DNA from: Bacteroidota bacterium
Lineage (GTDB): Bacteria > Bacteroidota > Bacteroidia > AKYH767-A > OLB10
DNA: 64,000 nucleotides
Direction of reading: 5' to 3'
Assembly (NCBI GenBank): GCA_016722525.1
Contig: JADKJB010000001.1
Location: 248,001-312,000, forward strand
The first letter of the stretch is position 1, and the number at the start of each line of letters is the position of its first letter. Below, in pieces: positions 47,465 to 57,702 of this stretch. A model generated the notes under the pieces. The model was not told where the DNA came from and did not search any database. It saw nothing but the letters and a program-made list of their open reading frames with translations. The translations under genes were made by a program, and so were the position numbers.

Positions 47465-50092
47465 ATGAAAATTCAAGGAATATTTCTAAATATATTAAAA
47501 TTATGCATTGTGCTTGTTTTTAACTGGTCGTGTAAAACCACAGGAAATAGTACTAAAGGAAATGAAATTGGTTCTGCTCTTGAAAAGCCTGTTTTAGTCG
47601 ATCAAAAACCCTACAAAAATTCTGCAACTAAGTTTCACAATCTAATTCATACACGACTGGAAGTGTCGTTTGATTGGGCCAACAGAAAATTAATGGGTGA
47701 AGCAGAAATAACACTTAAGCCGCACTCCAAACCAACCAATCAATTATTTCTTGATGCCAAAGGAATGGATATCAAAGAAGTTAAAATAATCAAAGGTGTA
47801 ACTAAAGCAGAAGTTGCTTATACATATCGTAACGACAGTATTTGTATCACTCTTGATAAATTTTATACCAACCGTGATACATTTAAAATCTATGTAGATT
47901 ATATAGCAAATCCGGAAACGCTTCCTAAAGGTGGCAGTGCTGCTATCACCAGCGATAAAGGGTTGTATTTTATTAACCACGACAATAGTGACCAAACTAA
48001 ACCTCAACAAATTTGGACACAGGGCGAAACACAATCCAGTTCCGTTTGGTTTCCTACTCTTGACCGACCCAACCAAAAAACAACACAAGAAATTTATATA
48101 ACTGTTGATACATCATTTGTGACACTGAGTAATGGACTGTTGATTAGTTCGATCGTCAACGCTTCAACAGGCTCCCGCACCGATTACTGGAAGCAGGAGT
48201 ATCCACATGCGCCATACCTTTTCATGATGGCTATTGGCAAATTTGCAGTAGTAAAAGATACATGGAGAAACAAAGAAGTGAGCTACTATGTGGATCCTGA
48301 ATACGAGCCATATGCAAGAGAAATTTTTGATCATACTCCGGAAATGCTGGAATTTTTCTCGAAGCAACTTGGTGTCGAATATGCCTGGGAAAAATATGCA
48401 CAAGTTATTGTAAAGGACTATGTTTCGGGTGCTATGGAAAATACCAGCGCTACTATTTTTGGCGATTTTGTTCAGAAAGACTCCAGAGAATTGTTGGATG
48501 GAAATAATGATGACATCGTTTCACATGAATTATATCATCACTGGTTTGGTGATTTGGTTACTTGTGAATCATGGTCAAATTTACTACTCAACGAATCCTT
48601 CGCCACCTATGCCGAGTACCTTTGGTTTGAGTACAAAGAGGGCCGCGATCAAGCTGATTATGCGGGCCAAAACGATTTAAATTCCTACTTGCGCGAAGCA
48701 AAAAACAAACAAGTTGATCTCATTCGTTTTGATTATCAAAAACAAGAGGACATGTTTGACAATCACACTTATGCTAAAGGCGGTCGTGTATTGCATATGC
48801 TGAGAAAATATTGTGGTGACGAGTCTTTCTTCCGTTCACTGAAATTGTATTTGGACAGAAATCGTTTTAAAAGCGCAGAAATTCATGACCTGCGATTGGC
48901 TTTTGAAGAAGTTACAGGTGAAGATCTGAATTGGTTTTTTAATCAGTGGTTTCTTGACAAAGGACATCCGTCACTGGTAATAAATTACCTGTTCGATGAA
49001 GTTAATTCCAAACAATTGGTGACAATTGAACAAACACAAAATTTAGAAACAACACCCTTATATAAGATCCCTGTTGATGTGGATGTTTATGCTGATCAAG
49101 GAGTACAACGTGAAAGAATTACTATTTCTAAACAAAAAGAAACTTTTTCTTTTGATGTAACATCAAAACCACAGTTGGTAAACTTTGATGCACAAAAAAT
49201 GATTCTGGGAACAAAAATCGATAACCATTCCGATAATGAATGGATGTACCTATTCACTCATGGTCCTCTATATTTGGATCGATATGAGCCACTTTTTAAA
49301 TTCTCAAAACCTTACCTTGCAGGGTCTCCCGAAAGTGAGCTGTTTAAAAAAGCATTGTCTGATCCATTTTGGAATATAAGACTTTTTGCTGTTAAAAATT
49401 GCAACCCCCTTTTAAAAACAGCAAATTCAGAAATTAAGCAAATAGTAATGGCACTTGCCTCAAATGATCCTGATCCCTCGGTAAGAGAAGAAGCATTAGT
49501 TGCTTTATCCGACAATTTTAAAAACGATGATGAAGTCAGAAAAATTATAAAAAATGCTATCAATGACAGTTCCTACATGGTGATGGGAACAGCCATCATG
49601 TTAACAGTAGAAGATGATAAAAATGAAGGTTTGAAAATAGTAAAAGCTTTTGAAAATGATAACAACAAAAATGTTACTGAAATAGTGGCAGATACTTACA
49701 CCGCTTATGGTAGCGATGAGCAATATGATTTTATGACAAATGCACTCCGCAATGCCAAAGGGGTCAGGAAATATTCTGCCGTTCGAGGTTATGGCAAGTT
49801 TCTGTTACGTTGTAAGCCTCCCGTTTCAACTCAAGGATTGGATAACATTGCTGAAATAGGAAAGAATTATCCGTCATGGGTAGTGCGATTGGCGGCTACT
49901 CAATCCTTAAGTGAAATCGCTAAATCATATGGAAAAAAATCCGCCGGAACGGAGGATGTACCAGCCAATCAGGTATTAAAAGATCGTGAAGAAATTGAAA
50001 ATGGAAACGTCAGAAAAAGAGCAGATGACCTACTAACTCAAATTAAATCTGCTGAAAAAGATGAGCGCTTAATTAAAATATATGGCCAATAA
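47465..50092 (+). CDS. M1 family metallo-aminopeptidase with C-terminal HEAT repeats
   Basis: An 875-residue lipoprotein-like aminopeptidase. The signal peptide ends in NWSC (Cys23). The N-terminal beta domain is followed by the substrate motif GAMEN (322-326) and the zinc site HELYH (354-358) with the third ligand Glu377 in LLLNESFATYAEY, i.e. the HEXXH-18x-E pattern. After the catalytic domain (to about 520), residues 620-860 form HEAT-like helical repeats (DPSVREEALVALSDNF, KYSAVRGYGKFLL). All catalytic residues are present. It probably degrades peptides in the periplasm. The gene stands alone. Confidence 0.93.
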   Translation: MKIQGIFLNILKLCIVLVFNWSCKTTGNSTKGNEIGSALEKPVLVDQKPYKNSATKFHNLIHTRLEVSFDWANRKLMGEAEITLKPHSKPTNQLFLDAKGMDIKEVKIIKGVTKAEVAYTYRNDSICITLDKFYTNRDTFKIYVDYIANPETLPKGGSAAITSDKGLYFINHDNSDQTKPQQIWTQGETQSSSVWFPTLDRPNQKTTQEIYITVDTSFVTLSNGLLISSIVNASTGSRTDYWKQEYPHAPYLFMMAIGKFAVVKDTWRNKEVSYYVDPEYEPYAREIFDHTPEMLEFFSKQLGVEYAWEKYAQVIVKDYVSGAMENTSATIFGDFVQKDSRELLDGNNDDIVSHELYHHWFGDLVTCESWSNLLLNESFATYAEYLWFEYKEGRDQADYAGQNDLNSYLREAKNKQVDLIRFDYQKQEDMFDNHTYAKGGRVLHMLRKYCGDESFFRSLKLYLDRNRFKSAEIHDLRLAFEEVTGEDLNWFFNQWFLDKGHPSLVINYLFDEVNSKQLVTIEQTQNLETTPLYKIPVDVDVYADQGVQRERITISKQKETFSFDVTSKPQLVNFDAQKMILGTKIDNHSDNEWMYLFTHGPLYLDRYEPLFKFSKPYLAGSPESELFKKALSDPFWNIRLFAVKNCNPLLKTANSEIKQIVMALASNDPDPSVREEALVALSDNFKNDDEVRKIIKNAINDSSYMVMGTAIMLTVEDDKNEGLKIVKAFENDNNKNVTEIVADTYTAYGSDEQYDFMTNALRNAKGVRKYSAVRGYGKFLLRCKPPVSTQGLDNIAEIGKNYPSWVVRLAATQSLSEIAKSYGKKSAGTEDVPANQVLKDREEIENGNVRKRADDLLTQIKSAEKDERLIKIYGQ

Positions 50093-50099
50093 GAGCAAG

Positions 50100-51334
50100 T
50101 TATTTTTTTAATTTCTTCAGCTCCAAGGCTGCTTGCTTTGAATAAAATCCTTGCTTGTTGACAAGGTCTTGAAAAAGCACCGTTCCCTTTTCAAGGTCTT
50201 CCATTTCAACATAAGATTTAGCTACATAAAATAGGGCTTCTTCGGCGAAAGGACTTCCCTCCACTTTACTGATTTTCGATAATACTGTTGCAGCCTGATT
50301 GAAATTGGCAAGTTGATAAAAACACATCCCTTTATAAAAAATAGCATTCTGGTCATCCGGATGAAGAAGTAAAACTTCGTCAAATCCTTTTATTGCCGAT
50401 TCATAACGTCCCTGATTGTATAAAATAACAGGTGCAGAAATTAACCCGGTATAAGTAGTTTTTCGTGTGTGTGATGCCCCTGAAACAATTTCTTCCTTGG
50501 AAGCATTCTGCTTTTTTCTTTATTCTCAAATTTCACAGGTGTTGATTTGTCCAGACTTTGATCCTTGGCGTTTTCAGTATCTACATCTTTGTAATCTATC
50601 ACTTTTAAATTATCAACATAGGTGATAAAATTACCGGATGAATAAGTACCCGCGGCCGGCCTTAAAACATCACTACTCTCAGGGGAATCCTCTTCATTAG
50701 CTGCTGACGCCGTGGATTCAAGTACCGCATCAGACAATAATTCAGCATCTAACTTTTTAGGTTGCACCAAAGGAGGAAGCACAACTGGAGCAGCAGACGA
50801 TTCGGATTCAGAGGATGCGGCTTGTCTTTTATTTGAAGTGCTTTCAGGCTGCGGATTTACTAAATTAAGATTGCTGCCAGCGTCATTGATTGCACCTGTA
50901 TCTTGAATTGTGGCGGCACTCATTGCAGGTAGTGTGTCATTGGATTCATTCAAATTAAGCTGCTCAGGTTGTTGAACAGATTCCGAAACAGCCAAACGTT
51001 CATTGTTGACCTCAAGAAATTGCTGATAAGAAAATATTGATAAAATAACAATTGCTGCAACTGATGCAGCTGCAATAAAATAGTTTTTATAATGCACTTG
51101 CTGAACAGGTTTAACCAGCTCCCGAATGTTCGTGTTCACTTCCTCCATGGGATCCCCAGTTGTCACTAGCACAAACCCCTCTAAAGCATCGCTGCACAAC
51201 TCACAATCAATCAGATGCCTTTCCACTTCGTGTTTGTCGCTCTGCTTGAGTTTGCCATTGCGATAAGCTAACAATTGCGGGTATTTAACACAACCTGTTT
51301 CTGAGAATAAATCTTTATTTAGCTGACTGTTCAT
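50100..51334 (-). CDS. anti-sigma factor-like protein with C-terminal TPR (one frameshift)
   Basis: A 411-residue single-pass membrane protein after one added base in the T5 run at 50459-50463 (an A on the coding strand). The N-terminal cytoplasmic part has a zinc-binding anti-sigma element (EVERHLIDCELCSDALEG, H-x3-C-x2-C), then a membrane helix (NYFIAAASVAAIVILSIFSY, about 84-104), a long Ser/Pro/Glu-rich linker, and after the break a C-terminal TPR unit (APVILYNQGRYESAIKGF, YKGMCFYQLANFNQAATVL). The start overlaps the sigma-factor gene by 20 bases, so they are coupled. It likely holds the ECF sigma factor at the membrane. Confidence 0.85.
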
Positions 51335-51923
51335 GATTTTTTTTCAACATATAAATTTTGAGATTCCGTTTGCCATTTTGGATGAAGCTTTTCACTTCCA
51401 ATAAGGTAAATCCTGCAATTTCGGCGACATCCTGATAGCAATATTTTTTAAGATAAAATAGCTCTACACAAATTCTTTGTTCCGTGTTGAGATGATTTAT
51501 TGCCTCTTCCAGTAAAACCAATTGCTGTTCGGTATTATCAGCTTCAGTCGTTTGGTCCTGATAATGACTTTCCATGTATGCATCAATTCCAGGCCCTTTT
51601 TCATCGTCTACATAATACATGGCTTTACGACTTCGAAGCTGCATTAAACAATAATTTCTTGCGACACTATGAATCCAATAACTAAATTTCTGAACCTCAT
51701 ACTTTTTTAAATCTCCCATCAATTTCTCGAAAATATTCAAGGTTGCGTCCTTACTATCATCCTGATTTTTGAGATACTTCATACACACTCCATATACAAG
51801 GTGTGAATATCTTTCAAAAAGTACACCCACCGCTTTTTTATCACCCTTTTTGCGATAAGCTGCTATAAGATCCTGGTCTTCCAGGTTATTGTAATTCTTC
51901 TTTCCAATCAGCCACATAGGCAT
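51315..51923 (-). CDS. ECF-type RNA polymerase sigma factor
   Basis: A 202-residue sigma-70 family protein. Region 2 is visible as LIAAYRKKGDKKAVGVLFERYSHLVYGVCMKYLKNQDDSKDATLNIFEKL and region 4 as EEAINHLNTEQRICVELFYLKKYCYQDVAEIAGFTLLEVKSFIQNGKRNLKIYM. The acidic MESHYQDQTTEADN linker joins them. It is followed, with overlap, by a membrane anti-sigma protein, and the divergent genes (VWA protein, TonB plug, M16 pair) are plausible targets, though that is inference. Confidence 0.93.
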   Translation of the reverse strand: MPMWLIGKKNYNNLEDQDLIAAYRKKGDKKAVGVLFERYSHLVYGVCMKYLKNQDDSKDATLNIFEKLMGDLKKYEVQKFSYWIHSVARNYCLMQLRSRKAMYYVDDEKGPGIDAYMESHYQDQTTEADNTEQQLVLLEEAINHLNTEQRICVELFYLKKYCYQDVAEIAGFTLLEVKSFIQNGKRNLKIYMLKKNHEQSAK

Positions 51924-52063
51924 TAAGTTCTGCTGTTTTTAAGGTAGATGCTCGGTAGTTTCAGATTCCACAAATTAACTGCTAAAATAATTTTTCGCAC
52001 TGCTTTTATGGATTCCATAACGTTGTTTCATCTGGATATAAAATTAACAAAATCAATTGAAAT

Positions 52064-53979
52064 ATGAAAAATAATTTCACAAGTCGCGCTGCCATTGGGT
52101 TTTTAATGATTGCATCAATTCTGACTCTATTTGTTTTCGCATCCACAAATGGAACTATTAAAGGCCATATTAAAGACAAAATCACCCACGAACCAATAGC
52201 TTATGCAAAAATAGCTGTTATCGGGAAAGGGATACCAGGAGGTAAAAATGGGACTACAGATGCCTATGGAAATTTTATTTTTACTGCACTTGCCCCCGGC
52301 AAGTATGACATTGAAGTATCCACCGTGGGTTACACAAAAAAAATTGTCACTAGTGTCTTGGTGGAGTCAGGGAAAACAACTTTTCTTAAAATTGAAATGG
52401 AATCAAGCCCGGAATTAAAATATGTTGAAACAATTTCGATACCTGAAAGCCAAATAAGAAATAACAAACGTTCGGTTCCATCAAAAAAAGAGGACAATAC
52501 GTCCTATGATATTGCTGCTCCAACAAGCACCGGCAGTTTTTTTATTCAAGCAGAAACTGATTTCAATACCGAACAATATGACTATTTGCCAGAGAACGAG
52601 TTTCATGATGCCGTTCGCACTCCTCTTTCAACATTTTCCATAGACGTTGATCCTGCATCTTATGCGAATATGCGAAGGTTCATTACCAGTGGATCGTTAC
52701 CGCCCATTGATGCTATACGAATTGAGGAACTGGTAAATTATTTTAAGTACGATTATCCTCAGCCAAAAAACGAAGATCCCTTTACTATAACTACTGAAGC
52801 TACCATTTGCCCGTGGAACAAAACACACCAATTAGTTTCAATAGGATTGCAGGGGAAAACCATTTCAACCACTGACTTACCTCCATCTAATCTGGTTTTT
52901 CTTTTGGATGTTTCAGGCTCCATGATGTCAAACGACAAATTACCTCTTCTAAAAAAGGCACTTGCTTTGCTCACCGATCAGTTAAGAGATGAGGACAGAG
53001 TTGCTATTGTAGTTTATGCAGGAAATGCCGGCTTGGTATTGCCATCAACTTCAGGCAGCAATAAAGCAGCTATACTCGAAGCACTTGAATCGCTTCAAGC
53101 CGGTGGTTCCACAGCTGGTGGAGCAGGGATTCAACTTGCTTACCAAATAGCCAAAGAAAATTTAATGCTTAATGGTAACAACAGAGTTATTCTGGCTACT
53201 GATGGTGATTTTAATGTTGGAGTGAGTAGCGATGGTGAATTAGTTCGATTGATAGAAGAAAAAAGGAACCAGGGATATTCTTAACAGTGCTTGGTTTTGG
53301 TACTGGCAATCTGAAAGATTCAAAAATGGAAAAACTTGCAGATAAAGGAAATGGGAATTATGCCTATATCGATAACATACTGGAGGCGAAAAAAGTACTG
53401 GTTACTGAGATGGGTGGTACGCTGTTTACCATCGCTAAAGATGTAAAACTACAGGTAGAATTCAATCCTGAATTTGTAAAAACTTATAAGCTGATCGGCT
53501 ATGAAAACAGACTGCTTAAAGACCAGGATTTTAATGATGATAAGAAAGATGCAGGCGAATTAGGCAGCGGGCACACCGTAACTGCATTGTATGAAATTGT
53601 TCCTGTGAGCAGCAATGAAAATTTTATAACCATAGACCCTTTGAGGTATCAACAACCGGCAACTGCTAAAATAAGTGGAGAAGAATTATTCACAGTAAAA
53701 TTACGATATAAAGATCCGCAAAGCGAAACCAGCAAACTGATAACCAAAAATGTAAAATTCAAAACAACCCCATTCATCAATGGTTCAATAAATCATCGAT
53801 TTGCAGCCTCTGTGGCAGCATTCGGACTCATCTTAAGAGATTCAAAATTTAAAGGCGATGCCAATTTTGATTTAGTATTAAAAACTGCTAAAGCTGCAAA
53901 AGGAAATGATAGCGAAGGCTTTCGTGCTGAATTTATACGAATCATTGAATTGGCAGAATTGCTTAAAAAAAACAACTAA
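52064..53979 (+). CDS. VWA-domain protein with N-terminal regulatory-like domain (one frameshift)
   Basis: A 638-residue exported protein after adding one G in the G3 run at 53272-53274. Parts in order: signal peptide/membrane anchor (about 1-30), carboxypeptidase-regulatory-like domain (NGTIKGHIKDKITHEPIAYAKIAV, about 30-115), a YfbK-like N-terminal segment (TPLSTFSIDVDPASYANMRRFI), a von Willebrand factor A domain with metal-site FLLDVSGSM (DxSxS), and a C-terminal DUF3520 region (VEFNPEFVKTYKLIGYENRLL). Unrepaired, the gene ends in the VWA domain. The start is a clear ATG; the next gene starts 11 bp after its end. Confidence 0.9.
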
Positions 53980-53990
53980 ATTTTAACGTC

Positions 53991-54677
53991 ATGAAAAAAA
54001 TTAAATTAGTATTAATCGCATTCAGTATTGGTACCGGTCAGGTAAGTTTTGCTCAATTCGGAGAATTGCGAGGAACAGTTACCGATAGCAAAACCGGGCT
54101 TACTATTCCCGGAGCAACTGTTACCTACCTCTTAAATGGAACCCCAAAAGGGACCATAACAGATGAAAAAGGAGCCTATAAAATAAAACCACTGGTACCA
54201 GGCAGCTATGATCTCCTATTTTCATTTGTCACCTATAAAAAGCAGGAGATTAAAAGTGTTTTAGTGAGTTCCGAAAAAACTACTTATATCAATGTAGCAC
54301 TTGAACCTGATAATGATTTACCTGAAATTGTGATTAATTGGGAGCCACCCATGATTGACCCCGGGATCACCTCGTCCATGACAATCATTACTTCAGAGGA
54401 TATTGAAAATTCCATGAACCGGGATGTGGTGAGCAGAGTTGCAAACACGGCCGGTGTCGTGCAAACTGAAGAGGGCGGAAGTATTAATATCAGAGGATCA
54501 CGCGACAATTCAACTCTTTACGTTGTAGATGGAATAAAAATGACAGGCCCGTTTTCGGTTCCTAACAGTGCCATTGAAGAAATTACTGTGATAACCGGTG
54601 GAATACCTGCACAATATGGAGATGCCACTGGCGGAGTTGTTTTGATTACGACCAAAAGCTACCGGAAACGGCAGTGA
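53991..54677 (+). CDS. free-standing TonB-plug protein without barrel
   Basis: A 228-residue exported protein: signal peptide ending in SFAQ, a carboxypeptidase-regulatory-like domain (ELRGTVTDSKTGLTIPGATVTYLL, about 24-105), then a TonB-receptor plug (SEDIENSMNRDVVSRVANTAGVVQTEEGGSINIRGSRDNSTLYVVDGIKM, IEEITVITGGIPAQYGDATGGVVLITTK). The gene ends right after the plug; the next 130 bp contain no barrel. Frames downstream encode another gene, so truncation by frameshift is unlikely. Directly follows the VWA gene, probably one operon. Confidence 0.85.
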   Translation: MKKIKLVLIAFSIGTGQVSFAQFGELRGTVTDSKTGLTIPGATVTYLLNGTPKGTITDEKGAYKIKPLVPGSYDLLFSFVTYKKQEIKSVLVSSEKTTYINVALEPDNDLPEIVINWEPPMIDPGITSSMTIITSEDIENSMNRDVVSRVANTAGVVQTEEGGSINIRGSRDNSTLYVVDGIKMTGPFSVPNSAIEEITVITGGIPAQYGDATGGVVLITTKSYRKRQ

Positions 54678-54765
54678 TTTAATGAGTTACAGTAAATTAA
54701 ACCTGCTTTGGAAAAGGCGGGTTTTCTCACATTGTTATGTATGCTAAATTGCTGGATTTTTTTTC

Positions 54766-54773
54766 TATTTTTG
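54766..54773 (+). promoter_or_regulatory. candidate -7 promoter box (TATTTTTG) for the M16 pair
   Basis: TATTTTTG matches TAnnTTTG and lies 32 bp before the ATG at 54806, separating the M16 genes from the plug gene upstream. The -33 element is not clear. Confidence 0.4.
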
Positions 54774-54805
54774 ACCCAAAGAGTCTAAAATTCACCAACT
54801 ATATT

Positions 54806-56176
54806 ATGAAGAAAATTCTTACCTCAACACTATTACTGGCTGTTTCCTGGAATGTTACAACAGCTCAAAAAAATCTTCCATCCAATTTTTTCATGACAAA
54901 ACTTGAAAATGGGCTGGAAGTACTGGTTATTGAAGACAATTCTGTTCCATTGTCGACAATTGAAATTTGTGTTCATAATGGTTCTTACACTGAAGATCCT
55001 GAATACAATGGCTTATCACACTTGTATGAGCACATGTTTTTTAAAGCAAATAAAGATTTGCCTTCGCAGGAAAAATTCCTCGCCCGTATAAATGAGTTGG
55101 GAATTTCATTTAACGGAACAACTTCCAATGAAAGGGTCAATTATTTCTTAACTCTTAGCAGCACCAAAGTGAATGAGGGACTATCATTTATTAATTCTGC
55201 TATTCGATACCCCTTATTTTTACAGGAAGAAATGAAAAAAGAAAACCCGGTTGTTGATGGTGAATTTCAACGCGCAGAATCCAATCCGGTTTTTTGGCTG
55301 TTGAAGGATATGGATAAAAAATTGTGGGGGGCTCATTTTAGCAGAAAAAATACTATTGGAGATCACGATATTATTTTAAATGCCACTCCTGAAAAAATGC
55401 GTGTTATTCAGGAGAAATATTATTATCCTAATAATTCCATGATCACTATTGCCGGAGATGTAAATCACGAAGAAATATTCAAACAGGTTCAGTTGGTTTA
55501 CAGCGACTGGAAACCATCCACATTTAACATTTTTGAGAAATACCCAATTCCTGAATTTGCTCCACTGAGTGAATCCAGTTCATTCATTACTGAAAATGCC
55601 AATGCAAAAACTCCTATTATCATGGCTGCATTACATGGCCCTGATACCAGAAATGATATTCCCGCTACCTATGCTGCTGATGTTTTTTCATTTATTTTGG
55701 AGCAAAAAAGTTCAAAATTTCAAAAAGATCTGATCGATTCCGGCCTTGCTTTTCAGGCTCAGGTTTCCTATCAAACCTGTAAGTATGTAGGCCCGATAAA
55801 TATTTTTCTGGTGCCTAACCCTATGAAAGTTCAGGAAGCATACAGTAAATTGAAAGAGCATATTAATATGTGGGATGCTGATGACTATTTTACCGACGAG
55901 CAACTGGAGACCGCTAAAAATTTATTAGCGATCAGCCAGACCCGCGAAAAAGAGAGCACTTCTTCCTATGTGCATAATGTTACCTATTGGTGGGCATCTG
56001 CAAGTATTGATTATTACACAAGTTACATAGATAATCTAAAAAAAGTATCCCGCCAGGATATTAAAAACTATGTAAATAAATATATCAAAGGCAAGCCAAT
56101 GGTTACCGGCTTATTGCTTTCTGCTGAAATGAAAACCAAGATGAACATTACTGATGTATCCTCTTTCCTGAAATAA
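54806..56176 (+). CDS. M16 zinc protease, catalytic subunit
   Basis: A 456-residue exported M16 (insulinase/MPP-like) peptidase. The signal peptide ends in TTAQ (about 21). The inverted zinc motif HLYEH is at 72-76 in NGLSHLYEHMFF, and the third-ligand region lies in NPVVDGEFQRAESNP. The second half is the typical M16_C domain. The frame also opens upstream at 54737, but the signal peptide sets the start at 54806. With the following non-catalytic gene it should form the two-chain chamber typical of the family. Confidence 0.93.
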   Translation: MKKILTSTLLLAVSWNVTTAQKNLPSNFFMTKLENGLEVLVIEDNSVPLSTIEICVHNGSYTEDPEYNGLSHLYEHMFFKANKDLPSQEKFLARINELGISFNGTTSNERVNYFLTLSSTKVNEGLSFINSAIRYPLFLQEEMKKENPVVDGEFQRAESNPVFWLLKDMDKKLWGAHFSRKNTIGDHDIILNATPEKMRVIQEKYYYPNNSMITIAGDVNHEEIFKQVQLVYSDWKPSTFNIFEKYPIPEFAPLSESSSFITENANAKTPIIMAALHGPDTRNDIPATYAADVFSFILEQKSSKFQKDLIDSGLAFQAQVSYQTCKYVGPINIFLVPNPMKVQEAYSKLKEHINMWDADDYFTDEQLETAKNLLAISQTREKESTSSYVHNVTYWWASASIDYYTSYIDNLKKVSRQDIKNYVNKYIKGKPMVTGLLLSAEMKTKMNITDVSSFLK

Positions 56177-56209
56177 TAATGAATTCATTAAAAAATAAAA
56201 ATAGAAATC

Positions 56210-57552
56210 ATGAAAATATATAACATACAAAAATATATAGCTGTTGTTCTTTTAGTACTCGTAAATGCAGTCACTACCTATGCAGGAGGACCTGCAACTA
56301 AAGAAGTCTCGGTAGAGGGAATTAAAGTTATCTTTAAGCAAACACCTAAAGACGTTATTAGTGTTAGGGTTTTGTAAAAGGAGGGAATGCTAACATTCCT
56401 GAAGAAAAACAAGGGATGGAAAATTTCGCCTTTTCCCTTGCCATGGAAGGTGGTACATCAAAAAGAGCTAAAGATCAATTCAGCACCGACTGCGAAAAAA
56501 TCGGAACTGAAATTGGAGGCAATTCAACTTATGACTACGGAACCTTAAACTTAAATTGTATAAAAGCATTTTGGGATGATTCCTGGGCATTGTTTGCCGA
56601 AGCGGTAACGAGCCCTGCATTTGATTTGAAAGAGTTTGAATTGATGAAAGGCACTGCAATTGCAGGAGCTAAACAAAATGAATCCAATCCCGATCAACAT
56701 TTGATGAACATTGCTATGGAAAGCGTTTATAAAGGACGTAGCTATTCTAAAGTTCCTGAAGGAACTCCTGAGTCATTAGAAAAAATGACTTTAAAGGATG
56801 TTAAAGATCACTATCAAAAAGCTGTTTGCAAAAGCAGAATTGTTATTGTTGTTGTTGGGAATGTGAACCAGGATGATGTAATAGCTAAAGTAAAGGCTTC
56901 ATTCGGAAAACTACCACAAGGAACACCTTCGGCTGCTGAACCAAGAGTACAAATTACCAAGCCCGGAGTGTATATCGAAGATCGTGATATTGCAACTAAC
57001 TATTTGATTGGCATTATGAGTGCGCCAGGCATGGGTACACCTGAAGGTATTCCAATGCGTATTGCCATGAATATTTTATACGATCGCTTTTTTGTTGAAT
57101 TAAGAACAAAAAGAAGTTTATCCTATGCTCCTGCTGCCAGATACAATGCAAGCAGTATCAGTAATCCCTATAATAGTATTTATATTTCAACTCTTGACCC
57201 AAAACAATCTATTGATGTAATGGTAGAAGAGATAAATAAAATTAAAAAAGAGGGCTTTACGGAAAAAGAATTACTCGATAAAAAACAGTCTTTTCTTACC
57301 CGCTATTATATGGGACTGGAAACTAGTTCTGCCTTATCACAAACACTTGGGTTAATGGAACTCGGTGGTACCTGGAAAAATGCAGACACTTTTACCGACG
57401 ATGTAAATAAAGCCGGCCTGAAAGAAGTAAATACTACTTTCACTAAATATACCGGCGCTATCAGATGGACTTACCTTGGCAAGAAAGATGCTGTGAAGGA
57501 AGAAGATTTTAAGCAAACCTGGAAGGGAAATGTATTGCAAAGTCCCTATTAA
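56210..57552 (+). CDS. M16 protease-like, non-catalytic partner subunit (one frameshift)
   Basis: A 447-residue exported protein (signal peptide about 1-25 with GGPATKEVSV after it), once a T is added in the T4 run at 56370-56373. It has both M16 N and C domains (VKDHYQKAVCKSRIVIVVVGNV, RIAMNILYDRFFVELRTKRSLSYAPAARYN, the R-x8-Y substrate-binding element), but where the HxxEH motif should be it reads ENFAFSLAMEGGTSK, so it cannot bind zinc. This matches the inactive partner of two-gene M16 systems. Confidence 0.9.
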
Positions 57553-57656
57553 TATATTTTATAGTAATCTAACCGATTAACTAAAACTCCGGAAATAATT
57601 AAAAGCATATTAAATTTCAGTGGAGTCAAATAGTGGCAAAATTTAATAACTTTCGC

Positions 57657-57690
57657 AAAAAATCCCTCGAATGTTTCGGGGGATTTTTTT
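57657..57690 (+). terminator. rho-independent terminator of the M16 pair
   Basis: Stem aaaaaatccctcgaa pairs with ttcgggggatttttt around a 3-4 base loop, with one G-T wobble, followed by a long T-run. It lies about 105 bp after the M16 stop and can also serve the convergent gene. Confidence 0.85.
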
Positions 57691-57702
57691 ATTGCCATAA
57701 AA

